64,000 nucleotides of DNA from Dyella telluris (GTDB taxonomy: Bacteria > Pseudomonadota > Gammaproteobacteria > Xanthomonadales > Rhodanobacteraceae), in contig NZ_CP060412.1 of the NCBI RefSeq assembly GCF_014297575.1, positions 3,906,001 through 3,970,000 on the forward strand, written 5' to 3'. The translations under genes were made by a program, and so were the position numbers. Shown piece after piece: positions 54,354-63,326 of the stretch. A model generated the notes under the pieces. It worked only from the letters and a program-made list of their open reading frames with translations. It was not told the DNA's origin and ran no database searches. Numbering within the stretch: the stretch's first letter is position 1; every line of letters begins with the position of its first letter.

Positions 54354-55108
54354 ACTGGTCCCTGCATTTCCTTGGTGTCGGTGCGGCGCATGCCGTGGAA
54401 CTGGGCTCGTCCGCCGTGGTGCTGGAGCGCGATGGCGAGCCGTTGCTGCTGATCGATTGCGGGCCGGACACGCTGGACCGCTATCAGGCTGCGTACGGCC
54501 AGCCGCCGGAGGCGCTCTACATCACGCACACGCACATGGATCACGTAGGTGGCATGGAGCGCCTGTTCTTCCGTCTGTGGTTTGACGAGGCATGGCGCGG
54601 GCGCACCAAGCTGTTCGTGCATGCCGGGCTGATGCCTTGGCTGCAGGCGCGCGTAGCGGATTATCCGAACGTGCTGGCCGAGGGCGGCGTCAATTTCTGG
54701 GAGGCCTTCCGGCTGGTGCCCTGCACGCGCGGGTTCTGGCTGGATGGTCTGTGGTTCGATGTGTTCGGTACGCGCCACCACATGGCGGGCACGTCCTACG
54801 GCGTGGCCCTGGCCGGCAGCTTTGCCTATACCGGCGACACGCGTCCGATTCCCGAAGTGCTCGCACGCGTGGCGGCCGGTACCGAGTTGATCGCGCATGA
54901 CTGCGGGCTGGTCGGTAATCCTTCCCACACCGGCATCGATGACATCGAGCGGGATTACCCGGAGGCATGGCGTTCCCGTTTCAGGCTGTATCACTACGGC
55001 AGCGAAGCGGATGGCCAGGTGCTGGCCTCGCGCGGTTATGCCATCGCGCGTACCGGCGAGCGGGTTAGCCTTCCGGAGCCTGCGCCTGCACGCCCCGAAG
55101 CCGGTTGA
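54350..55108 (+). CDS. MBL-fold metallo-hydrolase
   Basis: 252 residues. Metal-binding THTHMDHVGGMERLFFRL (about 61-78), later His in FGTRHHMAG, Asp in FAYTGDTRPIPEVL and His in LIAHDCGL, the five MBL regions. Opening LHFLGVGAAHAVELGSSAVVL is like ribonuclease Z/arylsulfatase-type MBL proteins. It is translationally coupled to kdkA. Substrate unknown; the coupling may point to LPS or phosphodiester chemistry, but this is only context. Confidence 0.85.
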   Translation: MNWSLHFLGVGAAHAVELGSSAVVLERDGEPLLLIDCGPDTLDRYQAAYGQPPEALYITHTHMDHVGGMERLFFRLWFDEAWRGRTKLFVHAGLMPWLQARVADYPNVLAEGGVNFWEAFRLVPCTRGFWLDGLWFDVFGTRHHMAGTSYGVALAGSFAYTGDTRPIPEVLARVAAGTELIAHDCGLVGNPSHTGIDDIERDYPEAWRSRFRLYHYGSEADGQVLASRGYAIARTGERVSLPEPAPARPEAG

Positions 55109-55141
55109 TCGTCCATTTAGTCACGCCAGGGAACGTTGTCC

Positions 55142-55639
55142 ATGCATCACGTCCGCAAGCTGCTTCGCTATCGCGCCTGGGCCGACCGTTTGACCTATGG
55201 GGCGGTGGCGGCGTTGCCGGAGGGTGCGTCGACGGCGCCGCGCGCCACGATCTTCGGCAACATGCTGCGCACGCTCAGCCACACCTGGGTGGTGGACGAC
55301 ATTTTCAGGGCGCATTTGCAGGGCGGGGCGCACGGCTACACCAGTCGCAACACGCCCGAGCCGCTCCCATTGGATGAACTCTGGACGCGCCAGCAAGCCA
55401 TGAATGCGTGGTACCTGGACTATGCCTCGTCACTGACGCCCGGGCAGGCGGCCGAGGTCGTGTCGTTCGAGTTCATCGGGGGCGGGCAGGGGCGGATGAC
55501 CCGCGAGGAGATCATCCTGCACGTGGTCAACCACGCCACCTACCACCGGGGTTTCGTGGCGGACATGTTCTACCAGGTGCCGGCGAAGCCGCCCGCCACC
55601 GACCTGCCGGTGTTCCTGCGGGATGAGCCGCAGGACTAG
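55142..55639 (+). CDS. DinB-family protein
   Basis: 165 residues, four-helix bundle. Metal-binding His are in MLRTLSHTWVVDDIF (about 45) and VVNHATYHRGFVADMFYQ (about 127 and 131), the three-His pattern of DinB/YfiT-like proteins. Many are thiol S-transferases or of unknown role. The first helix KLLRYRAWADRLTYGAVA is the usual start. It lies 33 bp after the MBL gene and may be in the same operon. ATG at 55142. Confidence 0.85.
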   Translation: MHHVRKLLRYRAWADRLTYGAVAALPEGASTAPRATIFGNMLRTLSHTWVVDDIFRAHLQGGAHGYTSRNTPEPLPLDELWTRQQAMNAWYLDYASSLTPGQAAEVVSFEFIGGGQGRMTREEIILHVVNHATYHRGFVADMFYQVPAKPPATDLPVFLRDEPQD

Positions 55640-55739
55640 CTGAGACCGGCCCGGGCTATCTTGTGTGAACGGGCCGGGCCCGCTATCCTTTCGCCTCTTT
55701 GCCGGGACGTGAGTCCCCGGCGAGCGGTTTCACCATTGC

Positions 55740-55832
55740 GGAGAGGTGTCCGAGTGGTTGAAGGAGCACGCCTGGAAAGTGTGTATACGGCTTATCCCCG
55801 TATCGCGGGTTCGAATCCCGCCCTCTCCGCCA
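55740..55832 (+). tRNA. tRNA-Ser (anticodon GGA)
   Basis: 93 nt, class II with long variable arm. Acceptor GGAGAGG pairs with CCTCTCC, anticodon loop has GGA, T-loop TTCGAAT, and CCA is encoded. It reads UCC/UCU codons. Confidence 0.97.
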
Positions 55833-55884
55833 GTGAGTGAAACCGAGCGACGGCTCCAGGTCGACGCATAAAGCACGTCTCTAT

Positions 55885-55995
<111 letters not shown>

Positions 55996-56087
55996 CCTTT
56001 TCGGGCCCCCGCCAAGTCGTGATAGTCAATGCTGACTTATCCCCCATCCACTTGGCACAATCGGGACTTGCCCCAAGGTATACCGGA

Positions 56088-57773
56088 ATGTCCTATCAGG
56101 TACTCGCGCGCAAATGGCGCCCCCGCAAGTTCGCTGAACTCGTCGGGCAGGAGCACGTGGTCCGAGCGCTCACCAACGCGCTCGACACTGGCCGCATGCA
56201 CCACGCCTACCTGTTCACCGGTACGCGCGGCGTGGGCAAGACCACCATCGCACGCATCTTCGCCAAATCGCTGAACTGCGAGCGCGGCGAGTCGGCCGAT
56301 CCCTGCGGCGAGTGCGCTGTCTGCACCGCGGTGGACGCGGGTCGCTTCGTGGACCTGCTGGAAATCGACGCGGCCAGCAACACCGGCGTGGACGATGTGC
56401 GCGAAGTGATCGAGAACGCGCAGTACGCCCCCGCCCGCGGCCGTTTCAAGGTGTACCTGGTCGACGAGGTGCACATGCTTTCCAAGCCGGCCTTCAATGC
56501 GTTGCTCAAGACGCTGGAAGAGCCGCCGCCGCACGTCAAATTCCTGCTCGCCACCACCGACCCGCAGAAGCTGCCGGTCACCGTGCTGTCGCGCTGCCTG
56601 AAGTTCAATCTCAAGCGCCTGTTGCCGGAGCAGATCTCCGGGCAGATGCGGCACATTCTGGGTGCGGAAAACATTTCGTACGAAGACGCCGCCATCGCCG
56701 AGCTGGCGCGTGGCGCGGACGGTTCGCTGCGCGACGGTCTGTCGCTGCTGGATCAGGCCATCGCCTATGGCGGCGGCGCGCTGAAGGTGGACGACGTGCG
56801 CGCCATGCTGGGCAGCGTCGCGCGCGGCCAGGTGCTGGGCCTGCTGCAGGCGCTGGTCGAGGGCAACGGCGAAGCGCTGATGGCCGAATGCACGCGCATC
56901 GCCTCGTTCTCGCCGGATTTCGGTGGCGTGCTGGACGACCTGGCCAGCGTGCTCCATCGCATCCAGCTCATCCAGCTGGTGCCGGGGTATCGCCCGGAAG
57001 AGCACGGCAACGACGACGGCGCGCTGGCCGGGCTGGCGCAGGAACTGGCGCCGGAAGACGTGCAGCTGTACTACCAGATTGCCACCACGGGCCGTCGTGA
57101 CCTTTCGATGGCGCCCGATGCCCGCACCGGTTTCGAGATGGCCATGCTGCGCATGCTGGCGTTTCGTCCGGCCGACGGCGGTGGCTCGCCGGCCGAGCGT
57201 CCTGCCGCCAGCGCCGCTCCGCGTGCCGCTGCGCCGACGCCGCGCGCCGCCGCGCCCGTGGCCAACGAACGCATGCACATGGCCAGCGTGGCGCAGCCGT
57301 CGCCAGCCCGTGCCGCGCCTGCGCCGGCACCCGTGGCGCCGCCCGCCGCAGCGCCTGCGCGGGCGCCCGTGTCGGTGGACGCGAACGGCCTGCCGCACTG
57401 GGACACCCTGATCGAGCAGGCGAACCTGCGCGGCCCGCTGGGCCAGCTTGCCCAGAACGCGGCCCTGCGCGGTCGCGAGGGGCAGACCCTGGTTCTCGCC
57501 CTGCAGCCCATGCACATGCATCTGGCGGTGGAGCCCATGGTCAGCCAGATGGAGGAGCGCGTCAGCCAGGCGCTGGGTGACCGCGTGAAGCTGCGCTTCG
57601 TCGAAGAACATGGCACGACGGTCGAAACGCCGGCGGCCCGTGCGGCCAATGCGCGTGAAGCCGCGCAGTCGGCCGCGGAACAATCCATCGAGGAAGATCC
57701 GTTGGTGCAGGCACTCAAGCGCGAGTTTGGCGCGCGAGTGGTGCCCCAGTCGGTCAAGCCGTTTGATAACTGA
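56088..57773 (+). CDS. dnaX: DNA polymerase III subunit gamma/tau
   Basis: 561 residues. [22 protein letters not shown] (about 3-24), Walker [11 protein letters not shown] (about 45-54), zinc-binding Cys in [17 protein letters not shown], Walker [10 protein letters not shown], and sensor PVTVLSRC. A Pro/Ala linker (about 365-430) leads to the C-terminal tau domain that binds alpha and DnaB. I see no A-AAA-AAG slippery site, so a short gamma form by frameshift is not expected. Starts the dnaX-ybaB-recR run. Confidence 0.97.
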   Translation: MSYQVLARKWRPRKFAELVGQEHVVRALTNALDTGRMHHAYLFTGTRGVGKTTIARIFAKSLNCERGESADPCGECAVCTAVDAGRFVDLLEIDAASNTGVDDVREVIENAQYAPARGRFKVYLVDEVHMLSKPAFNALLKTLEEPPPHVKFLLATTDPQKLPVTVLSRCLKFNLKRLLPEQISGQMRHILGAENISYEDAAIAELARGADGSLRDGLSLLDQAIAYGGGALKVDDVRAMLGSVARGQVLGLLQALVEGNGEALMAECTRIASFSPDFGGVLDDLASVLHRIQLIQLVPGYRPEEHGNDDGALAGLAQELAPEDVQLYYQIATTGRRDLSMAPDARTGFEMAMLRMLAFRPADGGGSPAERPAASAAPRAAAPTPRAAAPVANERMHMASVAQPSPARAAPAPAPVAPPAAAPARAPVSVDANGLPHWDTLIEQANLRGPLGQLAQNAALRGREGQTLVLALQPMHMHLAVEPMVSQMEERVSQALGDRVKLRFVEEHGTTVETPAARAANAREAAQSAAEQSIEEDPLVQALKREFGARVVPQSVKPFDN

Positions 57774-57793
57774 CAGAGATAGCGGAGTGAGTC

Positions 57794-58117
57794 ATGAGAG
57801 GACAGATCGGTCAGCTGATGCAGCAGGCCCAGCGCATGCAGGAAGAAATGAAGCGTGCGCAGGAAGAGATCGCCAAGCTTGAAGTGACCGGCAGCGCCGG
57901 CGGTGGACTGGTGACAGTGCTGATGACCGGCGCGCACGAAGTGCGCCGCGTGCAGATCGACCGCAAGCTGTTTGCCGATGACCCGGAGATGGCCGAAGAC
58001 CTGGTGGCTGCCGCGATCAACGACGCGGTCAACAAGGTGGCCGACGTCAGCAAGAACAAGCTCGGCGGCGTGACCTCCGGCATGAACCTGCCGCCCGGCT
58101 TCAAGATGCCGTTCTGA
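57794..58117 (+). CDS. ybaB: YbaB/EbfC nucleoid-associated protein
   Basis: 107 residues. [30 protein letters not shown], then [23 protein letters not shown], the typical YbaB start, and a C-terminal [17 protein letters not shown]. Binds DNA as a dimer. It lies 20 bp after dnaX and upstream of recR, the common order. Confidence 0.95.
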   Translation: MRGQIGQLMQQAQRMQEEMKRAQEEIAKLEVTGSAGGGLVTVLMTGAHEVRRVQIDRKLFADDPEMAEDLVAAAINDAVNKVADVSKNKLGGVTSGMNLPPGFKMPF

Positions 58118-58125
58118 CGCTCTTT

Positions 58126-58248
58126 TGTAGGAGCGCACCTTGTGCGCGACAACCTACGGAGCGGAGATGTCATCGTGGCCATGCGGCGAAAGTCGGTAAC
58201 AACGGTGGCGACGCATCGCCGCGGTCGCGCACAAGGTGCGCTCCTACA
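58126..58248. repeat. Inverted repeat element (TGTAGGAGCGC type) between ybaB and recR
   Basis: Perfect 25-bp arms (58126-58150, 58224-58248) around a 73-bp centre. Same arms as in ccmH (20561-20637) and at 52395-52470. It may reduce read-through from ybaB into recR. Confidence 0.9.
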
Positions 58249-58262
58249 GTGACTTTTGATCC

Positions 58263-58856
58263 ATGAGCAAGCTGCTTACCGACCTCATCGAAGCCTTGCG
58301 CTGCCTGCCCGGTGTGGGCGGCAAGAGCGCGCAGCGCATGGCCTTCCATCTGCTGGAGCGCGATCGCGAGCGCGGGCAGCGCCTGGCCCAGGTGATGGCG
58401 CAGGCGATGCGCGAGATCGGCAATTGCTCGCGCTGCCGCAATTTCAGCGAAACCCCGGTGTGCACGCTGTGTGCCAGCAGCAGTCGCGACCGACAGGTGC
58501 TGTGCGTGGTGGAGTCGCCGACGGAGCTGGCGGCCATCGAACAGGCCACCGGTTATCGCGGCCAGTATTTCGTGTTGCTGGGGCGCCTGTCGCCGCTGGA
58601 TGGATTGGGCCCGGAAGAGCTGGGCCTGGACCGGCTGGCCGAGCGCCTGGCCGAAGGCGAGATCGAGGAAATGATCATCGCCACCAACCCCACTGTGGAA
58701 GGCGAAGCGACGGCGCATTACCTTGCCCAGCTCGCTCGCGCTGGCAACGTGCGGCCCACGCGGCTTGCGCATGGCGTGCCGTTGGGTGGTGAGCTGGAAT
58801 TCGTCGATCGCGGCACGCTGGCGCACGCCTTCGGCAGTCGCCAGTCGCTGGATTGA
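58263..58856 (+). CDS. recR: RecR recombination mediator
   Basis: 197 residues. Helix-hairpin-helix start [20 protein letters not shown] (about 18-37), four-Cys zinc finger [16 protein letters not shown] (about 57-72), Toprim domain with [12 protein letters not shown] and [29 protein letters not shown]. Works with RecF/RecO to load RecA. It lies just after the palindromic repeat. Confidence 0.97.
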   Translation: MSKLLTDLIEALRCLPGVGGKSAQRMAFHLLERDRERGQRLAQVMAQAMREIGNCSRCRNFSETPVCTLCASSSRDRQVLCVVESPTELAAIEQATGYRGQYFVLLGRLSPLDGLGPEELGLDRLAERLAEGEIEEMIIATNPTVEGEATAHYLAQLARAGNVRPTRLAHGVPLGGELEFVDRGTLAHAFGSRQSLD

Positions 58857-58860
58857 TGCG

Positions 58861-59268
58861 ATGGAACCCGTTCTGACCCAGGCTGTTCCCGGCAACGGGG
58901 AATACCGCGCGCTGCGTGCTGCGGCAGGCCTCAGCCAGATGTCGGAAGAGGGCGCCGCGCTCGGGCTTCCGGCCAGCTGGAGTTCGGTGTGCGTGCGCCA
59001 CGACGGCGAGTTGGTCGGCATGGGCCGCATCGTGGGTGATGGCGGGCTGTTCCTGTTCGTGGTCGATATCGCCGTGACGCCCGCGTGGCAGGGCAAGGGC
59101 CTGGGCAGGCGCATCATGCAGGCGCTGATGGATGACGTGCATGCGCGGGCGCCGTCGCGCACCATGGTCGGGCTCATTGCGGACGGCACCGCGCACGAGC
59201 TCTACGCGAAATTCGGTTTCAGGCTGGTGGCGCCGGGCGCACACGGTATGCTGCTGCGGTTGTCATGA
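58861..59268 (+). CDS. GNAT-family N-acetyltransferase
   Basis: 135 residues. Acetyl-CoA-binding motif A is VTPAWQGKGLGRRIMQALMDD (about 75-95), with the Q-x-x-G-x-G/R pattern; LIADGTAHELYAKFGFRLVAP is motif B. Substrate unknown. It starts 2 bp after the recR stop codon and so is probably co-transcribed. A long perfect hairpin follows its stop at once. Confidence 0.85.
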   Translation: MEPVLTQAVPGNGEYRALRAAAGLSQMSEEGAALGLPASWSSVCVRHDGELVGMGRIVGDGGLFLFVVDIAVTPAWQGKGLGRRIMQALMDDVHARAPSRTMVGLIADGTAHELYAKFGFRLVAPGAHGMLLRLS

Positions 59269-59322
59269 GAGCCTGTTTCATGTCTCCCCGTGGCCCGTCA
59301 CGGGGAGACATGAAACAGGCTC
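59269..59322. repeat. Perfect 24-bp inverted repeat after the GNAT gene
   Basis: Left arm GAGCCTGTTTCATGTCTCCC.. (59269-59292) and its exact inverse (59299-59322) around GCCCGT. It begins immediately after the stop codon. No T-run. It may be a transcript end or a mobile palindrome. Confidence 0.92.
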
Positions 59323-59346
59323 AAAGCGCACCCCGAGGAGTCAGGC

Positions 59347-59691
59347 ATGGGCGACACCATTTTCGGCAAGATCATCCGTCGGGAAATTCCCGCCGACATC
59401 GTCTATGAGGACGATGACGTGCTGGCTTTCCGTGACCTCAATCCACAGGCGCCGGTGCACCTGCTGTTCGTGCCCAAGAAGCCCATCGCCACACTGGATG
59501 GCGCAACGCCCGCCGACGCGGAGCTGCTGGGCAAGGTGCTGCTGGCGGCGGCGGCCTATGCGCGGCGGGAAGGCCTGGCCGACCAGGGCTATCGCACCGT
59601 GATCAACTGCAACGAATACGGTGGGCAGACGGTATTCCACCTTCACCTGCACCTGCTTGCCGGTCGCCAGATGCACTGGCCGCCGGGCTGA
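59347..59691 (+). CDS. HIT-family nucleotide hydrolase
   Basis: 114 residues. GDTIFGKIIRREIPADIVYEDDDVLAF is the usual start and GGQTVFHLHLHLLAGR (about 93-108) holds the catalytic His triad motif HxHxH. HINT-type enzymes cleave phosphoramidates and similar adenosine conjugates. It lies between two hairpins, so it is likely its own unit. Confidence 0.93.
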   Translation: MGDTIFGKIIRREIPADIVYEDDDVLAFRDLNPQAPVHLLFVPKKPIATLDGATPADAELLGKVLLAAAAYARREGLADQGYRTVINCNEYGGQTVFHLHLHLLAGRQMHWPPG

Positions 59692-59714
59692 CTGCCGGGT
59701 CCGTTGCAGCGGTA

Positions 59715-59748
59715 TACGAAAACGCCGGCTTGCGCCGGCGTTTTCGTA
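59715..59748. terminator. Bidirectional terminator
   Basis: TACGAAAACGCCGGC and its inverse GCCGGCGTTTTCGTA around a 4-nt loop, with A- and T-runs in the stem. It ends the HIT gene and the convergent Slp-like gene. Confidence 0.9.
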
Positions 59749-59756
59749 GCTTCGGA

Positions 59757-60353
59757 TCAGCGATGCGCCGGAGGCGGACGCACGATGACGCGCGTGCCGT
59801 AGTAACCGCCGTAGTAGCCATAGCCACCCCAACCCCACGGTCCCCAGCCCGGTCCCCAATAGGGGCCCCAGAACGGGTCGTACCAGCCGGGGCCATAGTT
59901 CACGGTGACGCGCTCGGGCCACAGGTAAACGACATTGGCCTCGACCTTCGGATAGGCGTAGTTGTACTCGCCGATCTTCTCCGGCATCGACCCCTGGATC
60001 ACGCCCGTGACGGTGATGTCGCGGCCATGCGTGAATACTTCCGGATCGTAAAAGCCGGCGCGGCATGCCACGAAGCGACCCTGCGTTCCGCTGTCGTTAC
60101 CTTGCGCGTGCGGACGCGCCTGGTCATCCAGCTGTCGCTGCAGGATATAGAAACAGGTTTCCTGCGGACCGGGCTTGGTCTCGATGATCTGACCACCCCA
60201 GCGCACTTGTGCGCCGCTTGCTCCGTTGCTTTCCTGCTGGGCGGAAACGGACGTGACCTGGGTATACGTGCCCTGCAGCGGCTGCGGCACCGTTGCGCAG
60301 GCCGCCAGCGTGGCCACTGCGGTCGCGAGGATCAACGGCTTGTACATGGACAT
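59757..60353 (-). CDS. Slp-family outer-membrane lipoprotein with Gly/Trp/Tyr-rich tail
   Basis: 198 residues. Lipobox LAAC (Cys19). Slp-type domain (about 40-150): QVRWGGQIIETKPGPQETCF and GRDITVTGVIQGSMPEKIGEY with AYPKVEANVVYLWPE. The last 40 residues are rich in Gly, Trp, Tyr and Pro (YDPFWGPYWGPGWGPWGWGG), which is unusual. Slp is a starvation- or acid-induced outer-membrane lipoprotein in E. coli. Start at 60353 with a GGAG-like sequence upstream. Confidence 0.85.
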   Translation of the reverse strand: MSMYKPLILATAVATLAACATVPQPLQGTYTQVTSVSAQQESNGASGAQVRWGGQIIETKPGPQETCFYILQRQLDDQARPHAQGNDSGTQGRFVACRAGFYDPEVFTHGRDITVTGVIQGSMPEKIGEYNYAYPKVEANVVYLWPERVTVNYGPGWYDPFWGPYWGPGWGPWGWGGYGYYGGYYGTRVIVRPPPAHR

Positions 60354-60402
60354 GACGCTTTTCTCCATCGTGTGGTGGATGGCGCGCATCCACGGTTCAA
60401 TA

Positions 60403-62373
60403 TCATTTGAACACGCGACGCGGCCGAAAGTCCCGCGCTGCCTGTCGAAAGTTCTTTAGCAGGTCTGCTGGCGGTTCCTCGTGCGCATAACGCAGCTCGA
60501 GATAGGTCCTCTTCAGGTGTTCCAGCTCGACGCGCTGACCGGGGAGAGTCCGCGCGGCGCGGCTGAAGTAGTGCTGCGGCCCTTCGCTGGGGCGACGGAC
60601 CACGCCCGCTCCGGCCAGCCGTTTTTCCAGCAACTGCATCGCTGCACGTGCCTGATCCGCCTCCGGTCGCTTCCATAGCGCCCAGGACAGGCCAAGCAAC
60701 GCCGTCAGCGATCCGCCAATGGCGAGCAGCAATCCCAACGTGCCCACGCTGGGGTCCTGCACGCCAAACGACGTCAACAGCCCATGCTGTCGAAGCGTGT
60801 CAAAACCGATAACGCCTTGGTTCCACCACTGGTTGACGAAATCCCAGCGATTGCGCAACGAAAGTAACCACTGGTTCTGTGCCGCGTCAGCTGTCACGGC
60901 ATTGGCTGCGGCGGATCCTTGGTTCACGCGTTCAGGTCGGACGGCTGCCGTAGGGTCAATGCGAACCCAGCCGCGTTGCGGCAGCCAGACCTCGCTCCAC
61001 GCATGCGCATCGGCCTGGCGCACCAGCAGGTAATTACCCGTGGCGTTCCAGTAACCACCCTGGTAACCCGTGACGACGCGGGCAGGAATGCCGGCCGCGC
61101 GCATGAGCACGGTGAACGACGAGGCGTAGTGTTCGCAGAAACCTTCGCGTGTGCCGAACAGGAAATCGTCCATCGCGTTGGCGCCCAGCGGAGGCGGGGA
61201 CAGCAGATAGCTGAAGCCACCGTCGTGGAACAGGTTCAGGGCGGCCTGGATGATGGCGGCCTCGTTGGCACCGTACTGTGTTCGCCACTGTTCGCCCAGC
61301 GCGCGTGCGCGCGGATTCCGGCCGGCCGGCAAATGCAGGGCGCGACGCTGGTCCATCGCGCTTAGTTCGGCGGGCTGGCGATAGTTCAGCGCGGAAGCGA
61401 GCCGATAAATGAGCGGATCATTGACGGGACGGTCTGCCTGCAACTCCCGGTCGGGTCCGAGGTGGGCGTCGGAGGGTGCTTCGAGGGGGAGGTCCAGTGA
61501 CGGCAGCGTGCGTTGCCCCGTGCTCTCCAGTGCAATCGTGTAGTGCAGCGCCGGGCCGTGTTCCAGTGGTGCGGGGCTGCCCTGGGATGAACGCCCGCGC
61601 CAGGTGTGGCCGTCGTAATCCCACAGCACATAGGCACGGAAATAGCGCTGGCTGTTCGGTGGCGGCGCGCCTTCGAAGCTGACCCGCATGGCGGGGCGTT
61701 CGTCCAGCAGCACGTCGGCGAAGTCGCCCAGCGACATGTCAGGGCTCAGGCCCGAGCGGGCCTGCGCGGCACCCGGTGCTCCCCACAGCGGAGAGTTCAG
61801 GCGCGGTACGAAGACGAACGCCACCAGCGCCAATGGAACGGAAGCCGCCAGCAGGCCGAGGGCCGGGAGCAGTTCACGCGACAACGTGACGGATGGCCGC
61901 GCCGGCTGCAGTGCGCGCAGCGTGGCGATGGCCGGCGGCAGGCCCAGTGCCACGAACAGCGTGGCCAGCATGCTCTGGTCGAACAGCAACGCCGACATCA
62001 GTGCAAAACAGGCAAACGCGGTGGCTACGCGGGCATCCCTGGAAGTTTCCGTTTCCAGCAGTTTCAGCACCAGCAGGCCGGTGACCAGGGCGGCGCCCGG
62101 TTCGCGGCCGAACAGCGTGTCGTAGTGAAACACCACGGCCGCCGCCAGCAGCGCGGCCAACGGAAGCTTGAAGTAGGACGGCGCGCGCCCGGCGTGCCGG
62201 CTGCGTTGCCACCAGCGCAAGCCCAGCGTGGCCGCGGATGCCAGCGTGAGCCACCACGGCAGGTGTGACGCGTGCACGCCGAGCACCACGGCAATGGTGA
62301 TGCAAAGCAGATCGAACGGTCGCTGTTCGAGCGGAGGCTGGTGTTTGCGTCGAAACAGCCGCAAGCGGATCAC
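60403..62373 (-). CDS. Transglutaminase-like membrane protein (TgpA/DUF3488 family)
   Basis: 656 residues. Several N-terminal membrane helices (about 20-190), a periplasmic transglutaminase domain with Cys413 in TREGFCEHYASSFTVLM, His457 in ADAHAWSEVWLP and Asp473 in VRIDPTAAVRP (all three catalytic residues present), another membrane helix (about 545-570) and a C-terminal DUF4129-like cytoplasmic part. In Pseudomonas TgpA is important for growth. Start is GTG at 62373, overlapping the DUF58 stop (GTGA). Confidence 0.92.
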   Translation of the reverse strand: MIRLRLFRRKHQPPLEQRPFDLLCITIAVVLGVHASHLPWWLTLASAATLGLRWWQRSRHAGRAPSYFKLPLAALLAAAVVFHYDTLFGREPGAALVTGLLVLKLLETETSRDARVATAFACFALMSALLFDQSMLATLFVALGLPPAIATLRALQPARPSVTLSRELLPALGLLAASVPLALVAFVFVPRLNSPLWGAPGAAQARSGLSPDMSLGDFADVLLDERPAMRVSFEGAPPPNSQRYFRAYVLWDYDGHTWRGRSSQGSPAPLEHGPALHYTIALESTGQRTLPSLDLPLEAPSDAHLGPDRELQADRPVNDPLIYRLASALNYRQPAELSAMDQRRALHLPAGRNPRARALGEQWRTQYGANEAAIIQAALNLFHDGGFSYLLSPPPLGANAMDDFLFGTREGFCEHYASSFTVLMRAAGIPARVVTGYQGGYWNATGNYLLVRQADAHAWSEVWLPQRGWVRIDPTAAVRPERVNQGSAAANAVTADAAQNQWLLSLRNRWDFVNQWWNQGVIGFDTLRQHGLLTSFGVQDPSVGTLGLLLAIGGSLTALLGLSWALWKRPEADQARAAMQLLEKRLAGAGVVRRPSEGPQHYFSRAARTLPGQRVELEHLKRTYLELRYAHEEPPADLLKNFRQAARDFRPRRVFK

Positions 62374-63326
62374 GGCAGGCGCGCCAGCGCATTCATGCAG
62401 TGCGCGTAGTGGCTGCGGCCGTGGCCGAGGCCGATGTCTTCATTGGGCAGCCAGAGACTGGTGGGGCGCCCGACGGCTTCGGCTTCGCCCAGCCAGCGGG
62501 CCAGGCGTGCAATGCGCATGTCGGGAACAAGCTGCGAGAGCTGCCGCCAGTCCAGCCGCCATTCCTCCTGCGCCTCGGGTTGCTCGAAATCTTTTACCAA
62601 TAGATTCTCGTGGCGGGCGCTGTGTTTCCATGCGATGTGGCGCTGCGGATCGCCGGCGCGATAGCTACGCAACGCAGCGACGTCCTCACCCTGATGCAGG
62701 CGTTGCTGCTTTCCCTCGTCGGACGGCAGCACCGGTGGTGGGCCGCCCGTTTCGGGGCGGGGCCAGACCAGCACGGACTGGTCCGGGTGGGTCCAGCTCC
62801 ATGCGAGGAACAGTCCCAGCGGCCAGGAGCTCCACAGCTTGATGCGCGGCAACGGCTGCCAGCCTCGATGTTCGGTGGGCAGGCTCATCGACACCACGAC
62901 CTCGCCGTGCGTCCCCACCGAAAAGGCTTCGGCCTGGCCGTCCATTTCCGCGTGGATTGACGCATGTGCGTGGTCGCCACCCGTAAACACCAGTTGCAAC
63001 ACCATCGGTTCGCCGGCAATGGCATGTCCGTGGCGGATGCTGGTGAGGCGCAGGCCGTTCAGGCTGCGAAACGCCACCAGCATGCTTGCGGACGTGGTGG
63101 CCCCCAACAGGCAGGTCAGCATCAGCGCAGCATTGTTGGTGTAGTTCAACGCACCCAGCAGCATCACCAGCAGCAGTACGGTGAAGGCACCACCGAAACC
63201 GGTGGGCACGATGTAGATGCGTCGGCGATGCAGCATGATGGGCAGGCTCTCCCGTCGCCGGAAGCGTGTGAGTGCCGGCAGGCGCCGCTCCGCCCAGAGC
63301 CGGAAGCGACGAATCGCCTCTTGCAT
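62370..63326 (-). CDS. DUF58 family protein
   Basis: 318 residues. Two membrane helices near the N terminus (about 32-75), a beta domain, then the DUF58 signature around YRAGDPQRHIAWKHSARHEN with LLVKDFEQPE. Encoded between MoxR and a transglutaminase, a conserved trio thought to work in the periplasm and membrane, perhaps as a chaperone-like module. Its start overlaps the moxR stop by one base (TGATG). Confidence 0.92.
   Translation of the reverse strand: MQEAIRRFRLWAERRLPALTRFRRRESLPIMLHRRRIYIVPTGFGGAFTVLLLVMLLGALNYTNNAALMLTCLLGATTSASMLVAFRSLNGLRLTSIRHGHAIAGEPMVLQLVFTGGDHAHASIHAEMDGQAEAFSVGTHGEVVVSMSLPTEHRGWQPLPRIKLWSSWPLGLFLAWSWTHPDQSVLVWPRPETGGPPPVLPSDEGKQQRLHQGEDVAALRSYRAGDPQRHIAWKHSARHENLLVKDFEQPEAQEEWRLDWRQLSQLVPDMRIARLARWLGEAEAVGRPTSLWLPNEDIGLGHGRSHYAHCMNALARLP

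Noticed and set aside
56088..57773. Programmed frameshift site in dnaX
   Set aside because: No A-AAA-AAG heptamer seen in the gene; a short gamma form is not supported.
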